A DNA stretch of 64,000 nt from Apostichopus japonicus. Taxonomy: Eukaryota; Echinodermata; Holothuroidea; Aspidochirotida; Stichopodidae. The stretch covers positions 17,924,265 through 17,988,264 of the forward strand of contig NC_092573.1 in the NCBI RefSeq assembly GCF_037975245.1. The letters are read 5' to 3'. Positions 40,001-55,000 of this stretch are shown here, piece by piece (the stretch's first letter is position 1; the number at the start of each line of letters is the position of its first letter). A model generated the notes under the pieces. The model had not been told where the DNA came from and ran no database searches. It saw nothing but the letters and a program-made list of their open reading frames with translations. The position numbers were made by a program, and so were the translations under genes.

Positions 40001-43000
40001 ACTCATACGTACAGTGTGTAAGACCAATTCAAGCATGGGTTGAGTTGATGAATAAACCAAAAATAACATTTCTGCTGTATCTTAGCCTTAATGTTTTTAG
40101 TTTAAAGACAAAAATTAATATTAATTGTGCCATCACAGTTGCACACCTAAAACTAAAATGACAAGGCCTGTTGGTGCTGTATGAAAAACAAAACAAAAAA
40201 TGTTCAAGCTGCTATTATACAAGGGGAACTGTCATTATTTTCAATTAAATAAGCAAACAAAAGCCCTTAAAGTTCTTGACACAAATTTAGCACAACCAGA
40301 GGCAATTCATATTGGGAAAGACACAGCTAGTGTGAAACCAGTATTTTCTGTTATCATGTGTGTGTGTTACTTTGCCTTCACAGTATATCAGTCAGCTACA
40401 TACTGTACTGTACCTAACTGTTTTTACTGTGCAAGCTCAGTTTGAACTTAGTGCAGAACTAGTTTCATTTCCAAGGGATAAAGGGTTGACATTTTTGTAT
40501 ACATTAGTATCTTTAATATTTGTGTTCATTATTTGAACTCAAGGTACTATACTACAAGTGCTTGGATGCATTTGAAGAATAAAATTGCTCTTTTGTAAAA
40601 TCACTGCTCAAGACTTCTGTTGCATTTCAATAAGTTTTACTGAAAAAGTTGTAACTAAAGATACAATAATGAAGTACTGTACTGTAGTAACTGTACCTAC
40701 TGTAGCCCTTAACAAGAACACTGTTCATACTAGCCATTAACTAGAACAATGTGCGAACTAGCCCTTAACAAGATCACTGTACGAACTAGCCCATAACAAG
40801 AACACTGTACGTACTAGCCCTTTACAAGAACACTGCACTTACAAGCCCTTAACAAGAACACTGCACGTACTAGCCCTTAACAAGAACACTGTACGTACTA
40901 GCCCATAACAAGAACACTGTACATATTAGCCCTTAACAAGAACCCTGTACGTACAGTACTAGCCCTTAACAAGAACACTGTACGTACTAGCCCTTTACAA
41001 GAACACTGCACTTACGAGCCCTTAACAAGAACACTGTACGTACTAGCCCTTAACAAGAACACTGTACGTACTAGCCCATAACAAGAACACTGTACGTATT
41101 AGCCCTTAACAAGAACCCAGTACGTACAGTACTAGCCCTTAACAAGAACACTGTATGAACTAGCCCTTAACAAGATCACTGTACGAACTAGCCCTTTACA
41201 AGAACACTGTACGTACTAGCCCTTTACAAGAACACTGCACTTACGAGCCCTTAACAAGAACACTGTACGTACTAGCCCTTAACAAGAACACTGTACGTAT
41301 TAGCCCATAACAAGAACACTGTACGTATTAGCCCTTAACAAGAACCCTGTACGTACAGTACTAGCCCTTAACAAGAACCCTGTACGTACTAGCCCTTTAC
41401 AAGAACACTGCACTTACGAGCCCTTAACAAGAACACTGTGCGTACTAGCCCTTAACAAGAACACTGTACGTATTAGCCCATAACAAGAACACTGTACGTA
41501 TTAGCCCTTAACAAGAACCCTGTACGTACAGTACTAGCCCTTAACAAGAACACTGTACGTACTAGCCCTTTACAAGAACACTGCACTTACGAGCCCTTAA
41601 CAAGAACACTGTACGTACTAGCCCTTAACAAGAACACTGTACGTACTAGCCCATAACAAGAACACTGTACGTATTAGCCCTTAACAAGAACCCTGTACGT
41701 ACAGTACTAGCCCTTAACAAGAACACTGTACGAACTAGCCCTTAACAAGATCACTGTACGTATTAGCCCTTAACAAGAACCCTGTACGTACAGTACTAGC
41801 CCTTAACAAGAACACTGTATGAACTAGCCCTTAACAAGAACACTGTACGTACTAGCCCATAACAAGAACACTGTACGTATTAGCCCTTAACAAGAACCCT
41901 GTACGTACAGTACTAGCCTTTAACAAGAACACTGTACGTACTAGCCCGTTACAAGAACACTGCACTTACGAGCCCTTAACAAGAACACTGTATGTACTAC
42001 AGTAGCCCTTAACAAGAACACTGTACGTACTAGCCCATAACAAGAACACTGTACGTATTAGCCCTTAACAAGAACCCTGTACGTACAGTACTAGCCCTTA
42101 ACAAGAACACTGTAAGAACTAGCCCTTAACAAGATCACTGTACGTATTAGCCTTTAACAAGAACCCTGTACGTACAGTACTAGCCCTTAACAAGAACACT
42201 GTACGTACTAGCCCATAACAAGAACACTGTACGTATTAGCCCTTAACAAGAACCCTGTACGTACAGTACTAGCCTTTAACAAGAACACTGTACGTACTAG
42301 CCCGTTACAAGAACACTGCACTTACGAGCCCTTAACAAGAACACTGTATGTACTACAGTAGCCCTTAACAAGAACACTGTACGTACTAGCCCATAACAAG
42401 AACACTGTACGTATTAGCCCTTAACAAGAACCCTGTACGTACAGTACTAGCCCTTAACAAGAACACTGTAAGAACTAGCCCTTAACAAGATCACTGTACG
42501 TATTAGCCTTTAACAAGAACCCTGTACGTACAGTACTAGCCCTTAACAAGAACACTGTACGTACTAGCCCATAACAAGAACACTGTACGTATTAGCCATA
42601 AACAAGAACAATGTGCATACTAGCCCTTAACAAGCACAGTGTACGTGCTAGCCCTTAACAAGAACACTGTACGTACTAGCCCTTAACAAGAACACTGTAC
42701 GTATTAGCCCTAAACAAGAACACTGTACGTACTAGCCAACATTGGTTTTAAACATAGTTGCACGTAACAGTTTGATATGCTTTTAAAGACGTTTATATTT
42801 CAACGCAGCAGGGCTGTCATGCTATTAAGTAGGACACTGAGCTCTACTGTTCTCTGTTATACTGTAGACAAAGTAGTAGGTATAAAGTGCAATAATCAGG
42901 TGGAGACAGGTAAGGACCAATGTTAGTTACATCTTTTTCTAGTTTAATGTACATTACTCACATCTTTAATGTCAATAAAGCTGAATTTGAAGTAATCAAA

Positions 43001-46000
43001 TGTGTCTTTATATATACTTACAAACAAACCAACAACTGTGTTGCAGTTAGTTACAGTGTGTCATATTTAAATCACAACTTATCACATGATGGATTGATAA
43101 TTTGCCAGTTTGTAAACAAAATGCCATGATGGATAACCACAGGTATCATCAACCTTTATTAACATTAGGACAACAGCATTTCTGAATAGTTGGTATTCAT
43201 CCATGGGTTAGACTAAACTGTGATCTCCCACTGCTTTGTACACAGGATAGTGGTTAGACTGACACCTTATTAAAAGCAAAATTCTGCAAATATTTGTAAG
43301 GAATTTATGGCTTATTAACCTTTCCAAACAAATTTTTTTCAAGGTGTAATACAGTACATTGCTTTTTTTTTTTTGGGGGGGGGGGGAGTAATTTTATGAG
43401 AAAGGTCAGCTAGAATACAAAAGGGGAGGTATACTGTACAGTCTGTACTGTACAGTAAGTGTGTGTGTACTGTTGACAATACAGATTTGACTAGTGGAAC
43501 AGTCATAGTACTAGACTGTAGACAATGTACTGTATGTATCTGTGTGTGTGTGTATGTATGTATGTAGTTTATACAGTAGCTCTGTACTACACATCCTTCC
43601 TCACACACAATTCTTCACAAACTTCAAAGAAAAGTATATATGGGATTTTCTTTAAAGGCATTGAAGACTCGCCCCAAACCGCATGCGGCCATCTGCAAAA
43701 GTTAACTTTCTGTTGCTTGCAAGTGACATTTTGTTCGTGTCGCTACAAAATGCAGATAGTAATGAAACGTGATACCTTAATTGTTATCATTAGCTGGACC
43801 TGACATGTCCATCGTTGTATCGTTTCTACACTGTGCTGTGTGTATTGACCGCAGCTGTATGTACTGACTGTACACTAGTGTCTAATTACCGACGGTAGCA
43901 AGCTGTGTGTGTATTTTCCGGGATCGAAGGTGGTGTTTAACACTTCTGTTACACCTCTTCGAAACTAGGTCAAATTACCAGCATTAAACGTTTGTTTTTG
44001 CGCAATCTTCACACCATATATCCTCTTTTTTTATCCAAGGTTACGTAGCAAATGGTAGGACAAAATACAGTAAATTGGTTCATCAAAATGGTTGACATTT
44101 CTTCTTCCTGTTTTTGAGGGACGGTACAGGAAGGGATAGGAAAGGAAGAGAATGGTGTGGACATGGTGGGAGCAGCTTGGAGATGGGGGAGGGAAGGGGG
44201 AAGAGGGTTGGTGATGGGAGTTATACAATTCTTAGTTGTAATGACATACTTATATTGTAAACATCAACAGTAAAAACATGAAATGTTACCCAATTTAAAT
44301 AGTTAACATACTGTACATGGGCTGAGCATTGTACTGTATACTTCAAAAGATCAAACATGCTATTGTCATGGTGATTTTGACTTTCATCAGTCTACATAAA
44401 GACAACAGGTACAGTAAATTCACAGTGTATACTGTATAGAGACATCTGCACACCACTCAAAGAAGCCTACTGTCTACACTATGTAGGGCTTCTGTATACA
44501 ATATGTTGGTCTATTGGATACAGTATGTGGGCCTACTGTCTACAGTATGCAGGCCTACTGCATACAATATGTAGGCAGTGGCGTGGACAAGGGGGGCTAC
44601 ACGCCTGAAAAAATACCAATACAAACAGCCACTCAGGATCATGTATCCAGTGCATATTAACTGATCAAACAAGCTAGTGAGCTATACTATACCCTTATAG
44701 AAAGGTGGTTTCCAGGTACTGGAACGCCAAAGAAGATGTTAAAAATAAAACAATGCTGACATCATACAGGTGTCTCACATCATTGCTCGCGTCATTGCCT
44801 CGATACTCTGTTACATTTTGAATCAGGTTTTCACTTCTGGGACGCACCCTGATGGTCTTAAAACCACTAAAAAAAACAAATTTTCACGAAAGGAGACAAT
44901 ACTATCGCTGAGAACTACCGGCCAATCAGTCTATCACCCTAATAGTATTTCAGAAGCAATATTTGATGTCAGTTTGCATGTGGTTCGGTCATTTCAGTAT
45001 GTTACTTGCCTGAAAGCCCAGTCAATCTTTCCTTTTTCTCCATGCACAATTTGCAGATTTGTTGAAAAATGTCAATGCCGGTGTCAAACTCACAAAAGAT
45101 ATGTCATGATATTTCAAAGTAACTTACCAGACTGTTTTTTTTTTCTATTTCACTAAACTATTTGATGACCATATCAAGACATGGGATCTCAAAATAAAGG
45201 ATGTTGAAAAAACTTTAGAGCAGCTTACAAGGCCTGGGAATGTCATTTTCCAACGATCCAGGAGGCCTTTTTAGCTAAAAATCCCGGTACGCTGTGCGCC
45301 AACCCATGGTGGTGCTCCGCTTAGATAGTAACAAGACGCCCTCTCAGGAAATGGTCAAGCCCCCCCCAACGCCCCCCACTGAAAAAATTCCTGGCTACGC
45401 CAGTGTATGTAGGCCTACCGTATGTAGGCCTACTGTCTACAGTATGTAGGCCTACTGTCTACAGTATGCAGGCCTACTGTCTACAGTATGCAGGCATACT
45501 GCATACAGTATGTTAGGGCTATTGTATACAGTGTGTAGGCCTACTGTATACAGTAGGTAGGCCTACTGTATACAGTAGGTACTGTAGTATTTCTGTAGTC
45601 ATTTAATTCCAAGGGGTTTGTGTTCAAAGCCTTCACAAAAGTACATCAAGATTTATACTGTAGAACTAGAAGACATCATTTAAATAAACTGGTCACTTAA
45701 TGTATCTAGAGCAAAATTACGTCTGTGCTAAAACAGAGCAAAGGTTCAAAAAGAAGAAAAAAGAATACATAAATTTCTCAAAATTCTTTACTAGAATTAA
45801 GGTTGAATGACTTCCAGGAAAAATATTACCAGTGAAATAACAATTTCTTCTGCAAATAGTTAAAATGAAAATGTGACTTTTCTATATATCTGGTATTTGT
45901 TTTCTTTTTTCCAATTAGTCACGCCTACTGACATAAACCAAACCGCTCCAACCAGCAAAGATCTCCTCATCTAGCAGGGGGGGATATGCATATCAATTTT

Positions 46001-49000
46001 TTGAGTACACACAGAATCATTATTTATACATGAAACCGACCGTGATGTTAGACAGTCTGACTGTCTAACATGGATGGTAAAATTTCCTACCCATAGATGT
46101 TCTGGAAATTAGTGCAAATGTTAAAGAGTGAATATATTCAGGGCTACAGCTATCTGCTGTTTAATTAGTTATCAAATCATGTACATAGAACTCTACACAT
46201 ACATACAATGATATACAAACAATGACATACATACATGTACATACATACAAACACACATACACTGAACAAGAACTACAGAAATAGGATCCAGAATTATGAG
46301 GCAAATCCATCTGCGCTGCACTACTAAACTTGGAAAACTGAAGATTAGCAAAATATGTCTAAACCACAAGACATTGGCTTATTTGAGGGTACAATATTGA
46401 CAGGGAACGATTCAGTGTTCAAATTGTATGTAGCCATTTTGAAGGCTCAGAAATAAGGGATAATAAGTACTTATGGGGGGTGAGGAGAAGAGGAGGGGGG
46501 TGAGGAGAAGAGGATAAGTGGTATAAGCCAGGAAAACATTTGTTCAATACAACTTCCAAAAATGTGAATAATGATGCTACTCTCTGCACATACTATATAC
46601 AGCATGTGTACAGGATAGCATCATTACTGAATGTGTATAATGATGATACTCTCTGCACATACTATACAGCATGTGTACAGGGTAGCATCATTACTGAATG
46701 TGAATAATGATGCTACTCTCTGCACATACTATACAGCATGTGTACAGGGTAGCATCATTACTGAATGTGAATAATGATGCTACTCTCTGCACATACTATA
46801 CAGCATGTGTACAGGGTAGCATCATTACTGAATGTGAATAATGATGCTACTCTCTGCACATACTATACAGCATGTGTACAGGGTAGCATCATTACTGAAT
46901 GTGAATAATGATGTTACTCTCTGCACATACAAAGTACAGCATGTGTACAGGGTAGCATCATTACTGAATGTTAATAATGATGTTATTCTCCTCACATACT
47001 ATACAGCATGTGTACAGGGTAGCATCATTACTGAATGTTAATAATGATGCTACTCTCCTCACATACTATACAGCATGTGTACAGGGTAGCATCATTACTG
47101 AATGTTAATAATGTTATTCTCTGCACATACTATACAGCATGTGTACAGGGTAGTATCATTACTGAATGTGAATAATGATGTTACTCTCTGCACATACTAT
47201 ACAGCATGTGTACAGGGTAGCATCATTACTGAATGTGAATAATGATGCTACTCTCTGCACATACAAAGTACAGCATGTGTAAAGGGTAGCATCATTACTG
47301 AATGTGAATAATGATGTTACTCTCTGCACATACTAAATACAGCATGTGTACAGGGTAGCATCATTACTGAATGGGAATAATGATGCTACTCTCTGCACAT
47401 ACAAAGAACAGCATGTGTACAGGGTAGCATCATTACTGAATGTGAATAATGATGTTACTCTCTGCACATACTATACAGCATGTGTACAGGGTAGCATCAT
47501 TACTGAATGTGAATAATGATGCTACTCTCTGCACATACTATATACAGCATGTGTACAGGGTAGCATCATTACTGAATGTGAATAATGATGCTACTCTCTG
47601 CACATACTATACAGCATGTGTACAGGGTAGCATCATTACTGAATGTGAATAATGATGTTACTCTCTGCACATACTATACAGCATGTGTACAGGGTAGCAT
47701 CATTACTGAATGTGAATAATGATGCTACTCTCTGCACATATTATACAGCATGTGTACAGGGTAGCATCATTACTAATGTGAATAATGATGTTACTCTCTG
47801 CACATACAAAGTACAGCATGTGTACAGCATCATTACTGAATGTGTATAATGATGCTACTCTCTTCACATACTATACAGCATGTGTACAGGGTAGCATCAT
47901 TACTGAATGTTAATAATGATGTTACTCTCTGCACATACTATACAGCATGTGTACAGGGTAGCATCATTACTGAATGTGAATAATGATGCTACTCTCTGCA
48001 CATACTATACAGCATGTGTACAGGGTAGCATCATTACTGAATGTTAATAATGATGTTACTCTCTGCACATACTATACAGCATGTGTACAGGGTAGCATCA
48101 TTACTGAATGTGAATAATGATGCTACTCTCTGCACATACAAAGTACAGCATGTGTACAGGGTAGCATCATTACTGAATGTGAATAATGATGCTACTCTCT
48201 TCACATACTATACAGCATGTGTACAGGGTAGCATCATTACTGAATGTGAATAATGATGTTACTCTCTGCACATACTATACAGCATGTGTACAGGGTAGCA
48301 TCATTACTGAATGTGAATAATGATGCTACTCTCTGCACATACAAAGTACAGCATGTGTACAGGGTAGCATCATTACTGAATGTTAATAATGATGTTACTC
48401 TCTGCACATACTATACAGCATGTGTACAGGGTAGCATCATTACTGAATGTTAATAATGATGTTACTCTCTGCACATACTATACAGCATGTGTACAGGGTA
48501 GCATCATTACTGAATGTGAATAATGATGCTACTCTCTGCACATACAAAGTACAGCATGTGTACAGGGTAGCATCATTACTGAATGTGAATAATGATGCTA
48601 CTCTCTTCACATACTATACAGCATGTGTACAGGGTAGCATCATTACTGAATGTGAATAATGATGTTACTCTCTGCACATACTATACAGCATGTGTACAGG
48701 GTAGCATCATTACTGAATGTGAATAATGATGCTACTCTCTGCACATACAAAGTACAGCATGTGTACAGGGTAGCATCATTACTGAATGTGAATAATGATG
48801 CTACTCTCTGCACATACTATACAGCATGTGTACAGCATCATTACTGAATGTTAATAATGATGTTACTCTCTGCACATACTATACAGCATGTGTACAGCAT
48901 CATTACTGAATGTGAATAATGATGCTACTCTCTGCACATACAAAGTACAGCATGTGTACAGGGTAGCATCATTACTGAATGTGAATAATGATGTTACTCT

Positions 49001-52000
49001 CTGCACATACTGTGTACAGGGTAGCATCATTACTGAATGTGAATAATGATGATACTCTCTGCACATACTAAGTACAGCATGTGTACAGGGTAGCATCATT
49101 ACTGAATGTGAATAATGATGCTACTCTCTGCACATACTATACAGCATGTGTACAGGGTAGCATCATTACTGAATGTGAATAATGATGCTACTCTCTGCAC
49201 ATACTATACAGCATGTGTACAGGGTAGCATCATTACTGAATGTTAATAATGATGTTACTCTCTGCACATACTATACAGCATGTGTACAGGGTAGCATCAT
49301 TACTGAATGTGAATAATGATGCTACTCTCTGCACATACTATACAGCATGTGTACAGGGTAGCATCATTACTGAATGTGAATAATGATGCTACTCTCTGCA
49401 CATACTATACAGCATGTGTACAGGGTAGCATCATTACTGAATGTGAATAATGATGCTACTCTCTGCACATACAAAGTACAGCATGTGTACAGGGTAGCAT
49501 CATTACTGAATGTGAATAATGATGTTACTCTCTGCACATACTGTGTACAGGGTAGCATCATTACTGAATGTGAATAATGATGCTACTCTCTGCACATACT
49601 AAGTACAGCATGTGTACAGGGTAGCATCATTACTGAATGTTAATAATGATGTTACTCTCTGCACATACTATACAGCATGTGTACAGGGTAGCATCATTAC
49701 TGAATGTGTATAATGATGCTACTCTCTTCACATACTATACAGCATGTGTACAGGGTAGCATCATTACTGAATGTGAATAATGATGCTACTCTCTGCACAT
49801 ACTATACAGCATGTGTACAGCATCATTACTGAATGTGAATAATGATGCTACTCTCTGCACATACTACTGTATACAGCATGTGTACAGGATAGCATCATTA
49901 CTGAATGTGAATAATAATGATCCTCTCTGCACATACTATACAGCATGTGTACAGGGTAGCATCATTACTGAATGTGAATAATGATGCTACTCTCTGCACA
50001 TACTATATACAGCATGTGTACAGGGTAGCATCATTACTGAATGTGAATAATGATGCTACTCTCTGCACATACTATAAAGCATGTGTACAGGGTAGCATCA
50101 TTACTGAATGTGAATAATGATGCTACTCTCTTCACATACTATACAGCATGTGTACAGGGTAGCATCATTACTGAATGTTAATAATGATGTTACTCTCTGC
50201 ACATACTATACAGCATGTGTACAGGGTAGCATCATTACTGAATGTGAATTATGATGCTACTGCAGTATGTTAACATTCTGTACAGTAGCTCTTCTTGTTA
50301 TAGCTCTGTTATTAATAATCTCTTACAAAGTGACAAACGAATATATCATACAAAGTGTTTATTGATTTCAAATTTGAGCAAAATTAATCATCTGAGTGAG
50401 ACTAACTATGGATCAGACAGTACATTCTACAAGTATTCCATCAAATGAGGATTGGCGACTTTTACAAAACATATTTGAAAAAGCAATTCATCTTATGTTT
50501 GGAATGCATTGTAACCAGAGATAATGAGTTATTGATTGTCAATGCAAACTGCACTTTTGGGAGCGAAAGTCATTTTCAAAATTTACAAGCTTGTTCATAT
50601 CATATCCAAAAATGAACTAAATTTGTTTCAGAATATTTCAATTTGTATTTTTTTTTTTAATTCTTATAAAACTGGATCAGCTAAATCCTTGCATAAGAAT
50701 ATTTTTTTTGTAGTGCATGAAAATCAATTTCAAGGAATTTTTTTGCACTATCAAGGTCAAAAAGTTGCCCATCATGGTCTGTAAGGAACATAAAACATGT
50801 CATTTTTTAGAACTCATACAGTCCGTTGATTTAAGGAGAATATCACATACGTGCAATGATTGGAAACTTGACAGTGAGTATATATTTTTTTATGCAAAAC
50901 CAAATATTCATGAAAAGTAAGAACTTATTTCAATCAAGGTTGGGCCTATTGAATTTTATTGTAGTTCATACCGAAAAGAAAAGAAAAATCCAACGAAAAC
51001 GACTTTGTTTATAATTTACTTTATCTGAAATTACACTGGGATTGGGTATGAGATGTTTGACAGTATTTATTCTTTGTCTTGTCACAGATGGATCCATTAT
51101 TAACAAATAGTATTAATTGCATAATATTAGGTAATTATAGAATTTCACATTCTAAATAACGTGGTGTGTACAGGACAGATACATTAGTGCACAGTATGTA
51201 TCTAAGTATGCACACAAGTGTGACTCTGCAATGTGAAGAATCCCTTCATAATTTGCACAAGAAAACAAACAATTAATACCGCTTTTAATGCTGTTTCATG
51301 GATGGTAGAAGACAACACTCATTTCTCTGCGATGCTTGGAATTTCTGTCATAACCCTCATCATTAACTACAAATACATTAATGTTACACCGAGAAAAGGA
51401 GCTCACATTCTCGCTAGTGCAGTAATGTAACACATTGCATTCCAACTAAAATGTTAACGGACATAAAATGGTAGGGTTCCAATTAGTCAGCTATCGACTC
51501 CACTTATCGTCTTTAAGTCAGGTGCTATACTTCACAACTGAAAGTGACATATTCGGTGAATCGTGGAGATGTAAACATGGGAACAATTGTTCTCCATATC
51601 CAGGACGCAGGTGTAGCCCTTGCCACCTAAAAGGCCCAATTGAGGTCACAGTAGGCCCAAACAGCTGAAGTGATCAGGCATAGCTACATTTTACTGGACG
51701 GTTGTCTGGTTATTTTAATGGGTCTTAAAGCAGTATGCAGACTTCAATATGCCTTTAAATTAACTCTTCAAACTTCTAGGACAAATGCAATTTATCTACA
51801 TTAATATCCACATCTTGCAGCTGCATTTAATACTGGTACACCCTGAGAGACAGCATGAATGCGACATAAGAAGACCTTGACTTGAGTAGAACGAGGTTGA
51901 GCAATGGCACAGTATTTCAATACGTAACTCCCCTCTACTATTACACTTAACCCCTACCATACTCTAGCTGTACAGAGCCTGCAATGTTCCTAGAGAGGTT

Positions 52001-55000
52001 ACAGCTCTAGCTCCCATGGAGATCAAATAAGCCCCACATCAGGGATTTCTCCAACACCTGGACCTAACACACCAACAGATAGATAGCATGTATGTATACA
52101 GGTTATTAACTCACATACACTACCCCTAACTCAGCAGACTCTTTGAAGTTTTCAGAAACTTGTCACTCATTCTTTCCAGCAAAAAATTAAAACAGTATCT
52201 GAATGTATCTAATTCTTTACACTTTGTTTTGTGCTTTGCTTCAAAGGATATCCCTCTGGCTGAGGTTAATTCACTAACAATATTACATGAGTTACTGTTC
52301 TTGTATCCTTAGGCCAATACTGAATCCTAAAGCATTTTGTATCCAGGATAATTTTTTAATTAGGTGAATTTTTATGAATGCACCTGGCAACAGCACTGTT
52401 AGTAATGTCCTCACGGCAACTAAACTTTCTTCTTTTATGGAGGGAAGGGGGATGGAGGGGGGGAGGACGAATAAAAGGGGGGAGGACGAATAAAATACTT
52501 TAAAACTGAGGAAAATATTTGAAACAACATTCTGTACTTTTTCAAAACAAGTTACATTGTCATGAAATTCTAACCGAAGAGAACATTGAGAGCTAAGGAA
52601 ACATTCCATATGTATCACATTTCAAGAGCATCAGGCAAGAACCATTATTATAATACAACAGCAAAGCTTCTAAAATCATCCCTCATGATAACATCACAGA
52701 CTAGGTACAGAAGTTACTAATCTAGATCTAGAAGATCTGGAATTAGGAATGTTCAACAGTATTATTGCGATGAGCTTCTCAAGTGACAGTATAGATTATT
52801 TTTCTTCCTTCCCCATTGAAGTGTCATTGCCTGCCACCAGAATGCAGTCATCTGACTGGTCAATATATTATATGTATGTACCTTTAGCAATGTTCACATG
52901 ATGGTGAGAAATCTTAAAGCTCTTGAAGTGTCTTGTGCAGCATAGGTAGCATACCATTAATGAACATAAAACAGCATGGGGGGGTAGGAGAAAATTATCA
53001 AGTTCTACTGAGCTGGAACATCTACCACCGCCCCACCAGATCAAGGGAGACTTCTGTTAATTGAGACAGTAATTCAATCTCCTATCTAGAGTTCACCTGA
53101 CTGGGATACTTCTCACGTTTTTCTCATATTGTGCACAACACATACAGTATCACATGACCAGGACTAGATTTTCAGTTTGTAGCCACTTGGCTCAAAATTG
53201 TCAGTCCCCCCCCCTTCCCCCAGAAAAAAAAAGGAATGGCTTATATCATATTCCCACTTGCACTTTCCTTGAATTATTAATACAAGAGCAACATTAATTT
53301 GTACAGACACTGGCAAATTCACACGTATTTAGCCACTTAAAGGCATTGAAGACTCGCCCCAAACCGCGTGCGGCCATCTGAAAAAGTTAACTTTCTGTTG
53401 CTTGCACGTGACATTTTGTTTGTGTCGCTACAAAATGCAAACAGTACAGATACCTTGTTTTCTTTAGCTTGACCTGAGATGTCCATCGCTGTATCGTTTA
53501 TACACTGTGCTGTGGGTATTGACCGCAGCTGTATGTACTGACTGTACACTAGTGTCTAATTACCGACGGTAGCAAGCTGTGTGTGTATTTTTTGGGATCG
53601 ATGGTAGTGTCTAACACTTCTGTTACACCTCATTCGAAAGTAGGTCAGATTACCGGCATTAGACGTTTCTTTTCACACCCATTAAACAAGATGAATTATT
53701 TTGGTCTGATGACCTTGAAATGATGACATAATAAACAACTAGGTAAATAATTGCTGAATAGCATCTTCAGTACATGTATGTGGATGAGAATCATGATCAG
53801 GAGAGGGGTGAGAGAGGGGTGGAAAGAGCTGAGAGAGGGATGGGAAGTGGATGGGAGTAAGGATAATGTATGTCTAATCGATGATAAATGAAAATATGCT
53901 AATTATGAAAATGGTTGATAGTTAATTTATGAAGCTCAACTTGATCCAATTGTCATGATTGCTATCGATAGATGTTGTTCAGGTCACCACCCAACTCAAC
54001 TTGCGCTAAAACTTGAGATATTGTGTTTACAATCTGGCCGTCACATACAGACACACACACGCACGCACACATGACAGACAAAATGGAAAAAGTTACAGTG
54101 TCTTTGGCAACGTATTAATAAGTGACCAACAGTATGCAACAACTTTCCCATTAGAGTTGAAAACGTTCCCAATGCCCTCCGTACAGAAAATAGTTACACT
54201 GTTGAAATTAGCAAGCATTGGCTTCTATTTTATTTTGATATTTTGATAAATAGTATTGCCTTGTTCAAATCAAGTTATGTATAACAAAAGTTACAGTCGT
54301 TGCTAAGGGAAGCCTCGCAAATCTAACCGCCGGTTCCGGGCCGGCAGAAATCTCGCACCCCTTGCTCATTATGCATGTGCATATTGGTCCCATGGTTGAA
54401 TGCACACACGCTGGTTGCCAGCCGGAGTAATGAGCACAGCGTCCTGACAACACAAGGCTGGTTATTCTTCACAAACAATGAGCAAACTTGGCCAAGTGAC
54501 CGGATTAACTTTTGCGGTTTTGACAGTCAATAGAGCGGTAGTTTATGTTGCAAAGTGACTTATACACTAAAATCCGCCACTACCAAATGTCCGAGATTCA
54601 GTACTTTATATAATTCTTGCAAATCTTCCACGTTATCAAACCTCACAAATAAAATTTCTTGGGTCTCTTATGAACAATTGTGAAACTCCGCTACTCGAAA
54701 GTTCGATAAAAGCAGCCTTTACCTGGGCCTATACATTATCAGCCTTGTTCAACGAGTGGTACGTAACTATGAATTAAAAACTGAATCAGCCATTGCATTA
54801 AATATATGCCCCCCAAGAACTTCAGAAAACCCATAGTGACAAACCAGAATTTAAACAAAACAATAGTTAAGCTATGCCACATATGTATGTTAAAGAGAGA
54901 ACATCGACCGTAACGTTGATCTCTGAAGCTAACTGCGACACAAATTCAACGAATAAACAGATGGTTTAGGCTTGATTTTCCCATTGACTTAGTGTGTTAG

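Noticed and set aside
39784-40161. 125-codon plus-strand open frame
   Set aside because: No family resemblance, in an AT-rich intron of the opposite-strand gene; likely chance, though transcription was not tested.
46841-50117. Recurring ~66-codon open frames in the satellite
   Set aside because: Three 67-bp monomers make 201 bp, so the same short frame reappears; there is no unique coding sequence.
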